Made by a program: the position numbers and the translations under genes. Under the pieces are notes generated by a model, which saw nothing but the letters and a program-made list of their open reading frames with translations, was not told the DNA's origin and searched no databases. Below are positions 1-5,194 of a stretch of DNA of 5,194 bases, one piece after another (the first letter of the stretch is position 1; each line of letters opens with the position of its first letter). Origin of the DNA: Hadesarchaea archaeon DG-33 (lineage in GTDB: Archaea > Hadarchaeota > Hadarchaeia > Hadarchaeales > Hadarchaeaceae). The stretch is from positions 1 through 5,194 of the forward strand of contig LQHI01000064.1 in assembly GCA_001515185.1 (NCBI GenBank), given 5' to 3'.

Positions 1-205
1 TCGCCTCTTGGCTATCTCATTCTACGTAACAATTTAAAGTTGCTTTAATGGGTTAATGGGTGACCTCTTTCTTTGAGCTGCTTGAAAGTTGCCTCCCCCG
101 CAGATATTGAGAAAAATCACCGGAGATGATACCCTAGAGGTAGCCTGTTGGGAGAGATAGACCTTTCCGAGGTTTATACAGATCGATAATTACGGAGAGG
201 CTTTC
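1..205. other. Non-coding leader upstream of the SDR gene
   Basis: This stretch has no convincing gene. All three + frames are open at the left edge but close within the first 48 bases (for instance TAA at 46-48), so the tail of an upstream gene could end here but cannot be shown. An exact tandem repeat of TTAATGGG lies at 45-60. A TTTATACA sequence at 173-180 resembles a -10 or archaeal TATA box, but no well-spaced -35 partner is visible, and an archaeal start about 25 bases downstream would fall on the ribosome binding site. No promoter is therefore called. The last 12 bases carry the ribosome binding site of the SDR gene. Confidence 0.5.
194..200 (+). promoter_or_regulatory. Ribosome binding site of the SDR gene
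   Basis: GGAGAGG lies 5 bases before the ATG at 206. It matches the 16S anti-Shine-Dalgarno well and fixes the SDR start at that ATG, which also places the Rossmann glycine motif at the usual distance from the N-terminus. Confidence 0.75.
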
Positions 206-946
206 ATGAAGCTCAAGGGAAAAGTTGCCCTTGTCACGGGGGCGGGACAGGGAATAGGCAAATCCATAGCCTTCAAATTCGCCGCAGAGGGGGCTGATCT
301 TGCTCTATTCGATATCAATAAAGACACCTGCACGGAGACGGCAGAGGAGTCCAAGGATCTGGGCGGAATGTACAAGGTTTATGCGGTCGATGTAGCAAGC
401 AGGGAGCAGGTGAAAGGGGCATGTAAAGAGGTGCTGACCATCTTCGGAAGGGTGGATATCCTGGTCAACAACGCTGGCTTCGATAGGGGGGCGACCCTTC
501 TCAAAGTAACGGAAAACGATTGGCAGGCAGTGCTGGACGTCCACCTCAAGGGGACATTGAATTGCATTCAGGCCCTGACCCCTAATATGATCGGGAGAGA
601 GTATGGTAAGATCATCAATATCTCGTCCATTTATGGCAAATCCGGGGGGATTGCCGCTATCAGCTATAGCGCGGCAAAGGCGGGAATAATTGGCCTGACC
701 AAGAGCATCGCCAAGGAATTGGGTAAGAGCAATATCACTGTCAATGCCGTACTCCCGGGTTTAACGGATACGCCCACCATTAGGAAGATGCCAGAAAGGT
801 ACAAGAAGATGATCATCGAGGCCACACCCCTGAGGCGAATGGCGAGACCAGAGGAGATCGCCAATGTGGTGACCTTTCTGGCCTCCGATGAATCGAGCTA
901 CATCACTGGGGCAACCATTGAGGTGACGGGCGGCTGGATGATGTAA
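206..946 (+). CDS. SDR-family NAD(P)-dependent oxidoreductase (FabG-like)
   Basis: This is a complete 246-residue classical short-chain dehydrogenase, a cytosolic enzyme expected to interconvert an alcohol and a ketone using NAD(H) or NADP(H). The cofactor motif TGAGQGIG is at residues 11-18, NNAG at 88-91, the catalytic serine in the SSIYG segment (Ser141), and YSAAK gives Tyr154 and Lys158. The PG motif at 184-185 and the C-terminal TGGW are typical of the family. Asp36 at the end of the second beta strand favours NAD(H) over NADP(H); this is family knowledge, not proof. The helix-4 position that usually holds the Asn of the catalytic tetrad reads VHLKG, with His113, a substitution also seen in other SDRs. 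Length is normal. The gene is transcribed toward the ABC operon and separated from it by 225 bases. It could be a 3-oxoacyl-ACP reductase, but with a sugar-type importer next door a polyol or sugar dehydrogenase is equally plausible. The family is certain; the substrate is not. Confidence 0.95.
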   Translation: MKLKGKVALVTGAGQGIGKSIAFKFAAEGADLALFDINKDTCTETAEESKDLGGMYKVYAVDVASREQVKGACKEVLTIFGRVDILVNNAGFDRGATLLKVTENDWQAVLDVHLKGTLNCIQALTPNMIGREYGKIINISSIYGKSGGIAAISYSAAKAGIIGLTKSIAKELGKSNITVNAVLPGLTDTPTIRKMPERYKKMIIEATPLRRMARPEEIANVVTFLASDESSYITGATIEVTGGWMM

Positions 947-1171
947 TCCCCCGAAAAGGGCATAACCATTCCCCTATATAGGAAATTCTATCTTTGATCA
1001 GAGCACACCATTGTCCATGAGGGTAATCTGCTGACACCTCCGATCCGGACAAACTGTATCTGCCAGAGCTTCACGGCGCAGCTGGGCGCGTCTTATTGAG
1101 AAAGTGAGAGAAAGAACGACGTCCTGTGATGAGGTGCGCGGGTTAGTTGTTGATGAGGGAATCAGTGAATC
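947..1171. other. Convergent intergenic region, possibly with a transposase remnant
   Basis: This 225-base gap lies between the 3' ends of the SDR gene and the broken permease. No T-tailed hairpin terminator is visible for either gene. A perfect 10-base palindrome CCTATATAGG lies at 973-982, without a following T tract. In one + frame, 1074-1106 reads RRSWARLIEKV, which resembles from memory the C-terminal region of IS91-like transposases (SWARLIxK(V/I)YE followed by a CPxC zinc pair). The expected cysteine pair does not follow and the frame has a stop upstream at 1032-1034, so at most this is a fragment. The rest shows nothing recognisable. Confidence 0.4.
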
Positions 1172-1432
1172 CTACTTAATGATCTTTATCCTTCTCCTAT
1201 CTATCGTGGCTATGCTCATTACTAGGGCGATCAAGCCAAAAGTTACCATCTGGATATCGCGGCCGATTGCGAGCATTAACATTCCAGCTTGAATCCATGT
1301 AATGATAATCACTCCAAGCAAGGTTCTGTGCGGGCCTCCTACACCTCCCGTGAGGGCTGTGCCGCCCGCGACCACGCTCGCGAAAAGCGGTATGGGCATA
1401 TCTGCTCCAATCAACATGGAGCCGCCCCCCAA
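1172..1432 (-). CDS. C-terminal fragment of the broken permease
   Basis: This frame encodes about 86 residues that continue the permease: GGGSMLIGAD, then VVAGGTALTGGVGG, then a hydrophobic segment with a positively charged tail (RRRIKIIK) before TAG at 1174-1172. The GGT...GGxGGP block matches the neighbouring intact permease (GGTPLVGGSGGP). The only start codon near the family-like beginning is TTG at 1432-1430, with no ribosome binding site at a useful distance, so independent translation is doubtful. It is the severed 3' end of the gene above and not a separate gene. Confidence 0.55.
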   Translation of the reverse strand: MGGGSMLIGADMPIPLFASVVAGGTALTGGVGGPHRTLLGVIIITWIQAGMLMLAIGRDIQMVTFGLIALVMSIATIDRRRIKIIK

Positions 1433-2082
1433 CTGAAAACGTAAATTCTATCCCTCTCCACGTTTATGCCCGACAGCCCAGCGCCTATCGGATTTCCTCC
1501 GATCGCGTAAATGCGCCTTCCAAATGGCATGTACATGGCTATGAAAGTGCTTATAATCCAAATGCCCATCGCCCAATAGATTATCGATGGTAAACCCGCT
1601 ATGAAGGTCGTTGCAAGAGCCCTGAAGGTCTCATCATATATTATGTGGAGGAAGCCTTTTGAGAGGTACAGCGCTATTCCCTCAACTACAACCGAAACGC
1701 CGAGCGTCGCCATGAAAGAGGGGACGTTGAGCTTCGCGACGAGTAACCCGTTAATGAAGCCCAACCCTACGCTTATTGATAGAGCTAAGGGAATCACCAA
1801 GAACCCGAGGTTGTCGATGTACAATACGCATAGGAGTGCTGCAAGCTTCAGTAAGCTTACCACTGAGAAGTCAAAAGATCCCATCATTATAACGAAAGTC
1901 AATCCGCAGGAGGCTATCAGGAAGTATGACATAGCATAGACTAGAGTTATTACTCCCTGGTAGCTGAGGAAGAATGGGTTTATCGCTTGGAATCCAGCTA
2001 TAATCGCTATCACAGCGACTATCGGCAAGACTGTGGTCATGTTTCTTCGAAGCCATTCCCGGGAAAGAAGTAGTCTGGCCAT
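1411..2082 (-). CDS. N-terminal fragment of the broken permease
   Basis: The open part covers about 223 residues from ATG at 2082-2080 to TGA at 1413-1411. A GTG three bases earlier (2085-2083) is also possible. The ATG is preferred because GGGGTGA at 2096-2090 lies 7 bases before it but only 4 before the GTG. The fragment starts 15 bases after the stop of the upstream permease, so it was co-translated with it. It carries roughly the first six to seven membrane segments and the cytoplasmic coupling loop (AIGGN near residue 194). The last residues, WGAAPC, are out-of-frame read-through and do not belong to the family. On its own it lacks the final three or so helices and is unlikely to form a working permease. 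Confidence 0.65.
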   Translation of the reverse strand: MARLLLSREWLRRNMTTVLPIVAVIAIIAGFQAINPFFLSYQGVITLVYAMSYFLIASCGLTFVIMMGSFDFSVVSLLKLAALLCVLYIDNLGFLVIPLALSISVGLGFINGLLVAKLNVPSFMATLGVSVVVEGIALYLSKGFLHIIYDETFRALATTFIAGLPSIIYWAMGIWIISTFIAMYMPFGRRIYAIGGNPIGAGLSGINVERDRIYVFSWGAAPC

Positions 2083-2097
2083 CACCTTTTCACCCCT

Positions 2098-3066
2098 TCA
2101 CGTGATCGTTACCCCCTTCAACCCCCTCGCACCTACTACAATGGATACAATTAGCAATAGCCCCACGAGGAGTTGTATCACCTCGGGATGCAATAGCGAA
2201 AGGAGCAATCCGCGATACACCACAGCAAACGTCAGCGCGCCGAGTATCGTTCTTTGGGGCCCACCGCTTCCCCCTACAAGCGGCGTTCCACCCAGGACCA
2301 TTGCCACGAGCGGCCAAACCACGGTGTTTAGATTTAGCTCTACTGGCGCTGCACCTCCGAGATGTTGGAATAGGATAATCGATCCTATGCCCGTAAATAG
2401 CCCGCTTAACGTGAAAGCCACGATTTTGTACGTATCGACATTTATTCCGGCTAATTGAGCTCCTTCTTCATTTGACCCAATAGCGTATAGATACGTGCCT
2501 ATCCTAGTGCGTTTCATAATGAATACCGCGGCGATTATTATTGGGATAGACCATAGAAAGGCAGTGGGAAGGTAGCGTATCAACGGCGCGGTTATAAACT
2601 CGTATTCGCGAACAGGTCTGGGGTATCCTCCTGAGAGCGTGGCTGTTAGTCCCCAGTATGTTACTAATAAACTTAAGGTTAGTATGAAGGAGGGTATTCT
2701 CGCCTTGACTTGTATTACGCCAATAATAAGCCCTGTCGCTAACCCCAACAGTGGTATGACAAGAATTGAGAAGATGCCTAGTATCGGCATGAGAAGCCAC
2801 ACGAGGATACCCCCCAGCATCCAAATTCCAACATAAGATAAGTCTAGCATGCCGGTCACCACCACAATTGAGGGGCCGAGCGCAAATAACGTGAGTGTTA
2901 CAAACTGTCTTAGAATCGTCGAGAAATTTAAGGGTGTTAGAAATCTTTCTGGGTATAAAACTGAGAACATCGCGAAAAGGGCAATTAACGCGAGAATGAC
3001 AGGGTGAGTCTTTAGAGTTCGAATTATGACTGGAGTTATCAGCTTACTTCTGCCCAGGATCTTCAC
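2098..3066 (-). CDS. ABC transporter permease, simple-sugar type (RbsC/BPD_transp_2)
   Basis: This complete 322-residue integral membrane protein forms the translocation path of an importer and docks on the ATPase encoded just upstream. It is strongly hydrophobic, with about nine to ten likely membrane segments starting near residue 22. Family marks are TGMLDLSYVG at 71-80 (the GxxDLSVG region), the cytoplasmic coupling loop AIGSNEEGAQLAGINV at 195-210, and LGGTPLVGGSGGP near 258-270. Length is normal for RbsC-like proteins. Translation starts at GTG (3066-3064), whose last two bases are part of the TGA stop of the ATPase. A GGTGAT ribosome binding site at 3077-3072, inside the last ATPase codons, lies 6 bases before it, so translational coupling is likely. 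The second permease of the operon is broken, so this protein would have to act as a homodimer or not at all. Solute specificity (sugar, AI-2 or other) cannot be told. Confidence 0.93.
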   Translation of the reverse strand: MKILGRSKLITPVIIRTLKTHPVILALIALFAMFSVLYPERFLTPLNFSTILRQFVTLTLFALGPSIVVVTGMLDLSYVGIWMLGGILVWLLMPILGIFSILVIPLLGLATGLIIGVIQVKARIPSFILTLSLLVTYWGLTATLSGGYPRPVREYEFITAPLIRYLPTAFLWSIPIIIAAVFIMKRTRIGTYLYAIGSNEEGAQLAGINVDTYKIVAFTLSGLFTGIGSIILFQHLGGAAPVELNLNTVVWPLVAMVLGGTPLVGGSGGPQRTILGALTFAVVYRGLLLSLLHPEVIQLLVGLLLIVSIVVGARGLKGVTIT

Positions 3067-4598
3067 GTTGCCATCACCTTTCCAAACTTTTCAGGGCTAA
3101 GAACTTCTTGAATTCTTCCATCCTTTATGGATACTATCTTGTTGCATAGTATGGAGTATTCTTTAGGGTCGTCGCTTACCAGGATCATTGAGATGCCGCT
3201 CTTCTTCGTCTCCAATAATATTTCGTACATGTCCTCTCTGGCTCCCACATCTATTCCTACCGTTGGGTCCTCTAGCAAGAGTATGTCGGGGCTTCTTTCA
3301 ATCCATTTCCCCACGGAAACCTTCTGCTTACTACCACCGCTCAGAGAGTAGCAATCCGTGTTAACACTCGGGGCCCTTATTCTCAACTTCTTCACGACCT
3401 TTTCCGCCATCTTTTTCTCAGCGTTGAAACTTATCACCGGGATGAGCTTTGTTAATATTTTCTTGATATTGACTATTGAGATGTTTTTCACGATCGGCCA
3501 GTTGAGGAATAGCTCTTTCCCGGTTTCACCTGAGAAATATCCAATACCCCTTCCTAACCTAACGTGGGGGAGTTCATCGGCTTTGACTTTTTGACCTCTG
3601 ACTATGAGGACCCCCCCTTCAAAACTCATGAGGCCAGCGATTGTTTTTATTATCTCGCTTTTGCCTGATCCCGCTGGGCCAAAGATTCCTATGCACTCGC
3701 CCTTGTGAAGGTCGAATGAGGCATCATAATAGCATCCATTCTTAGTCAGATTCTTAACTGTCAAGACTACTTCCTCGCTCACAACTCTCTTGACTTCTGG
3801 CTTGTAGACATATTCCGTGGATTCTCTGCCGACTATCGCCCTGAACAGATCTTCCTCTGTTATCTTCTCCTTGGACAAGTCATAGTGGGCAACCAGCTTG
3901 CCATCTCGCAACACGTGTACTCTGTCCGTGAATTCCATCACCTCAGGTATTATGTGTGAAACGAAGATGAAGGAAGCATTTTCCTTCATGTCCAATATGT
4001 CGCTGAATAACTCCCGACGTTCCTCAACGGTTAAGGGCGCGGTCGGCTCGTCGAGTATTATGATCGGTGTAACGTTAGCATCTCCGCGCTCCAATCTTAC
4101 GCTCAGAATCGCTCTCGCTATTTCAACCATCTTCTGGGTGGAAAGCGGCGGTTCATACATAAAGTCCTCAACATCGCATTTCACATGAAGCTCCTCCAAT
4201 ATCCCCCTCGCATGCTTCTTCATTTTATCTATCTGCAATCTCGAGAATTTTACATACTTATCCTCATGGCCTAGCAGGAGGAACTGATATGCCTTCAACC
4301 AGGGTATGACTCCTTTTTCCTGGTAAACTATTGAGATTCCTCTTTTTGCCGCCTCTTTTGGATTCTTGGGGAATGGGACCTTTCTTCCCCTATAATACAA
4401 TTCCCCCTTATCTGGAGGATAAACGCCTACCAAGATCTTCATTAGCGTGGATTTTCCGGCTCCGTTTTCCCCTACAACGCCTACTATTTCATTTCGGCGG
4501 GCCTCTATACTAACGTCATCCAGGGCACGCACGACTCCGTCGAAGGTTTTGGAAACACCCTTTACCTCCAATAATGGAGCATCCATCGGCATCGCCAT
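3063..4598 (-). CDS. Sugar-type ABC transporter ATPase with two nucleotide-binding domains (RbsA/MglA/XylG-like)
   Basis: This complete 511-residue cytoplasmic protein hydrolyses ATP to drive the importer. It contains two tandem ABC domains. Domain 1 has Walker A GENGAGKST (43-51), Q-loop Gln93, Walker B IIILDEPT (179-186) and switch His215. Its signature region reads PPLSTQKMVEIARA, not LSxGQ. Domain 2 has Walker A GPAGSGKSE (307-315) and a good signature LSGGSKQK (419-426). Its Walker B reads LLLEDPT (440-446), with the usual Asp-Glu pair swapped, and the H-loop position reads VSDD (474-477), without His. One composite ATP site (domain 1 Walker motifs with the domain 2 signature) therefore looks canonical and the other degenerate. 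The start is uncertain among three nearby ATGs (4598, 4592, 4586); the upstream GGAG is 13 bases from the first. It is the first transporter gene after the repeat-bearing gap and overlaps the permease start by four bases. The family is certain; the transported compound is unknown. Confidence 0.95.
   Translation of the reverse strand: MAMPMDAPLLEVKGVSKTFDGVVRALDDVSIEARRNEIVGVVGENGAGKSTLMKILVGVYPPDKGELYYRGRKVPFPKNPKEAAKRGISIVYQEKGVIPWLKAYQFLLLGHEDKYVKFSRLQIDKMKKHARGILEELHVKCDVEDFMYEPPLSTQKMVEIARAILSVRLERGDANVTPIIILDEPTAPLTVEERRELFSDILDMKENASFIFVSHIIPEVMEFTDRVHVLRDGKLVAHYDLSKEKITEEDLFRAIVGRESTEYVYKPEVKRVVSEEVVLTVKNLTKNGCYYDASFDLHKGECIGIFGPAGSGKSEIIKTIAGLMSFEGGVLIVRGQKVKADELPHVRLGRGIGYFSGETGKELFLNWPIVKNISIVNIKKILTKLIPVISFNAEKKMAEKVVKKLRIRAPSVNTDCYSLSGGSKQKVSVGKWIERSPDILLLEDPTVGIDVGAREDMYEILLETKKSGISMILVSDDPKEYSILCNKIVSIKDGRIQEVLSPEKFGKVMAT
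3072..3077 (-). promoter_or_regulatory. Ribosome binding site for the GTG-start permease, inside the ATPase gene
   Basis: GGTGAT on the - strand, part of the last ATPase codons, lies 6 bases before the GTG at 3066. It supports that unusual start and the GTGA stop/start overlap. Confidence 0.6.
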
Positions 4599-4644
4599 GC
4601 TAATCCGTGCTCCGCACTATTCTAACGTTACTCACTGCGAGCTA

Positions 4645-4679
4645 CAAAAATAAAAAGGGGAAATATAAAGATTTCCCCT
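4645..4679 (-). terminator. Hairpin with T-rich tail upstream of the ABC ATPase (terminator or attenuator)
   Basis: Read on the - strand, AGGGGAAAT (4679-4671), a six-base loop CTTTAT, and ATTTCCCCT (4664-4656) form a perfect 9-bp stem, followed at once by TTTTATTTTTG. This is the shape of a Rho-independent terminator acting on transcripts that leave the upstream gene (stop at 4738). It lies 58 bases before the ATPase start, so it would reduce read-through into the transporter genes. In importer operons such a site often sets the binding protein far above the membrane parts. If the host is an archaeon the hairpin may be incidental. Confidence 0.55.
4663..4670 (-). promoter_or_regulatory. Candidate TATA-like promoter box for the ABC operon
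   Basis: On the - strand CTTTATAT (4670-4663) is preceded by GGGGAAAT, resembling an archaeal TATA box with a purine-rich BRE before it. A start about 25 bases downstream would be near 4642, giving a leader of about 44 bases before the ATPase ATG. The second repeat copy holds a similar GTTATATTT. The same bases form the loop and arm of the hairpin, so this reading competes with the terminator reading. It depends on the host being an archaeon, which is not established. Confidence 0.25.
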
Positions 4680-4699
4680 CACGTTAATCACCCCTAGCT

Positions 4700-4714
4700 A
4701 AAAAAATAAAAAAA
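4700..4714 (-). terminator. T-rich tract just after the upstream gene
   Basis: The - strand reads T7-A-T7 from 4714 to 4700, starting 23 bases after the TAA stop of the gene at the right. There is no hairpin directly in front of it. In archaea such oligo-T tracts are enough to end transcription; in bacteria it would be weak alone. Confidence 0.35.
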
Positions 4715-4737
4715 GGGGAAATATAACGATTTTGTGT

Positions 4738-5194
4738 TTACACCCAGAGAGGCTCTGTCTTTAGCTCTGGCGGGAACCGTTTCGCATATTCCTGTGCTTC
4801 CTCCCACGTGTCGGCCCAGCTGAAGTCCAGGAAGTGCTTATGGAGAGCGTTAACATGTTTCTTGAGGGCATCGATGCTTCCGAACTTCTTTAGCGTTGCT
4901 GGGTAGTAGTAGTCATGCTGGCCTAGGTGGGTTCCTCCACCTGCATTGCGGTCATAGGTCAGGCCGAGCTCCCTGCACTTTCCTACGGATATTAGCCTGA
5001 AGTCATACGGATACTCCGGCTTCCGCGCCTTCATTTGCTTCAATATCTTCTCCAAATTCTCCTCGGTTGGGCCTATCTTGAAGCTCGGATGGTAAGTTAT
5101 GCGGGCAGCTTTGGCCAGCTGCTCAATTTCACCAGGTCTACCGTAACAATCTATCCTACCTGCTTGAACCATCTCATCCTTCAGCGGATACCAT
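4738..5194 (-). CDS. Unrecognised protein, C-terminal part (5' end beyond the window)
   Basis: The frame is open from the right edge to TAA at 4740-4738, giving 151 visible residues. Before the Met at 5172 the frame continues upstream as WYPLKDE, so that Met is probably internal and the start lies outside. I do not recognise the family. The visible part looks soluble, with no membrane segment. It is charged and rich in aromatics and His (GGGTHLGQHDYYYP near the middle; HVNALHKHF and WADTWEEAQEYAKRFPPE toward the end), and has a helical stretch EENLEKILKQMKARKPEYPY. Two Cys are present (RIDCYG and VGKCRE). Its place directly upstream of the ATPase, followed by a terminator-like hairpin, is where the substrate-binding protein of such an importer is usually encoded. 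The visible sequence lacks the C-terminal pattern I would expect of an RbsB-type binding protein, so an enzyme acting on the imported compound is an equal alternative. Confidence 0.75.
   Translation of the reverse strand, partial: WYPLKDEMVQAGRIDCYGRPGEIEQLAKAARITYHPSFKIGPTEENLEKILKQMKARKPEYPYDFRLISVGKCRELGLTYDRNAGGGTHLGQHDYYYPATLKKFGSIDALKKHVNALHKHFLDFSWADTWEEAQEYAKRFPPELKTEPLWV

Larger units (their letters stand above)
1172..2085 (-). pseudogene. Broken ABC sugar-type permease (RbsC/BPD_transp_2), frameshifted
   Basis: Together the two reading frames of this region make an almost complete inner-membrane permease of the ribose/xylose/AI-2 type, homologous to the permease encoded just upstream. 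The 5' part has the membrane segments, a GSFDFSVVS segment matching the family's GxxDLSVG site, and the AIGGNPIGAGLSGINV loop. It then runs out of frame at about 1432 and stops at 1411-1413. The 3' part resumes one base back in another frame with GGGSMLIGAD and continues through GGTALTGGVGG to a normal C-terminus. Alignment by eye to the intact neighbouring permease shows that about 16 residues, most of one membrane helix, are missing between INVERDRIYVFS and LGGGS. The event therefore looks like a deletion of about 43-49 bases (length 1 modulo 3), not a one-base slip. It was probably the second permease of a heterodimer. The alternative is an assembly or sequencing error at the junction. Confidence 0.8.
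4625..4732. repeat. Tandem imperfect duplication of a ~50-base AT-rich unit
   Basis: Copy 1 is 4625-4674 and copy 2 is 4681-4732, offset by 56 bases at their left ends. Both begin ACGTTA, keep TCAC and AGCTA, then an A-rich tract broken by one T, then GGGGAAATATAA and GATTT. By eye there are six substitutions (about 44 of 50 positions identical) and one two-base indel in the A tract (5 versus 7 A after the T). Only copy 1 is followed by CCCCT, which completes the hairpin. The duplication fills almost the whole gap between the two genes, so it is probably regulatory: a doubled terminator, promoter or binding site. Confidence 0.8.

Noticed and set aside
45..60. Exact tandem TTAATGGG repeat as an operator
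   Set aside because: Two 8-base copies with no inverted symmetry and no defined promoter nearby; too little to call a binding site.
173..190. TTTATACA and GATAAT as promoter of the SDR gene
   Set aside because: No -35 element at 16-18 bases, and an archaeal start would fall on the ribosome binding site. Left uncalled.
973..982. CCTATATAGG palindrome as a terminator for the convergent genes
   Set aside because: The stem is short, has no loop of its own and is not followed by a T tract on either strand.
1003..1169. Open - strand frame of about 55 codons in the convergent gap
   Set aside because: No start codon with a ribosome binding site and no recognisable protein-like motif; probably open by chance.
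1411..1434. Programmed -1 frameshift producing a full permease
   Set aside because: About 16 family residues are missing at the junction, so a frameshift alone would still give a protein without one membrane helix. Deletion or assembly error explains more.
2033..2458. 141-codon open frame on the + strand opposite the permeases
   Set aside because: It overlaps confidently assigned permease genes on the other strand, and its composition is that of an antisense shadow.
3898..4188. 96-codon open frame on the + strand opposite the ATPase
   Set aside because: It lies antisense to the Walker B region of a certain ABC ATPase; no independent coding signal.

Overview
The window holds the end of a sugar-type ABC importer locus and one oxidoreductase gene that converges on it. 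The + strand carries one complete gene, a short-chain dehydrogenase/reductase (SDR, 206-946). The - strand, read from right to left, carries: the 3' part of an unrecognised gene whose start lies off the right edge (4738-5194); a short AT-rich regulatory gap (4599-4737); a complete double-domain ABC ATPase of the RbsA/MglA/XylG type (3063-4598); a complete membrane permease of the RbsC/BPD_transp_2 type (2098-3066); and a second, related permease that is broken by a frameshift with missing residues (1172-2085). No RNA gene, CRISPR array or complete mobile element is visible.

The three transporter genes are packed as one operon. The ATPase stop codon overlaps the GTG start of the first permease (GTGA), and the second permease starts 15 bases after the first one stops. 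The architecture (one ATPase polypeptide with two nucleotide-binding domains plus two different permeases) is that of importers for simple sugars, autoinducer-2 or related small polar compounds. The actual substrate cannot be read from the sequence. The usual partner, a substrate-binding protein, would be expected upstream of the ATPase. The gene found there ends in a sequence I do not recognise as a binding protein.

The gap between that gene and the ATPase is the most structured non-coding stretch. It holds two imperfect tandem copies of a unit of about 50 bases, each with a GGGGAAATATAA block next to an A-rich tract (T-rich on the - strand). In the ATPase-proximal copy this makes a perfect 9-bp hairpin followed by T-rich sequence in the - direction. 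That reads as an intrinsic terminator or attenuator in a bacterial setting; in an archaeal setting the same unit reads as a T-tract terminator plus a TATA-like promoter box.

The organism cannot be named. Frequent AGA/AGG arginine and ATA isoleucine codons, GGTGA-type ribosome binding sites, T-rich termination tracts and moderate GC fit an archaeon or a thermophilic bacterium, probably from an environmental genome; this is inference. The damaged permease, and a short stretch beside it that could be read as a transposase remnant, suggest that the distal end of the operon may be decaying, although an assembly error at the frameshift cannot be excluded.
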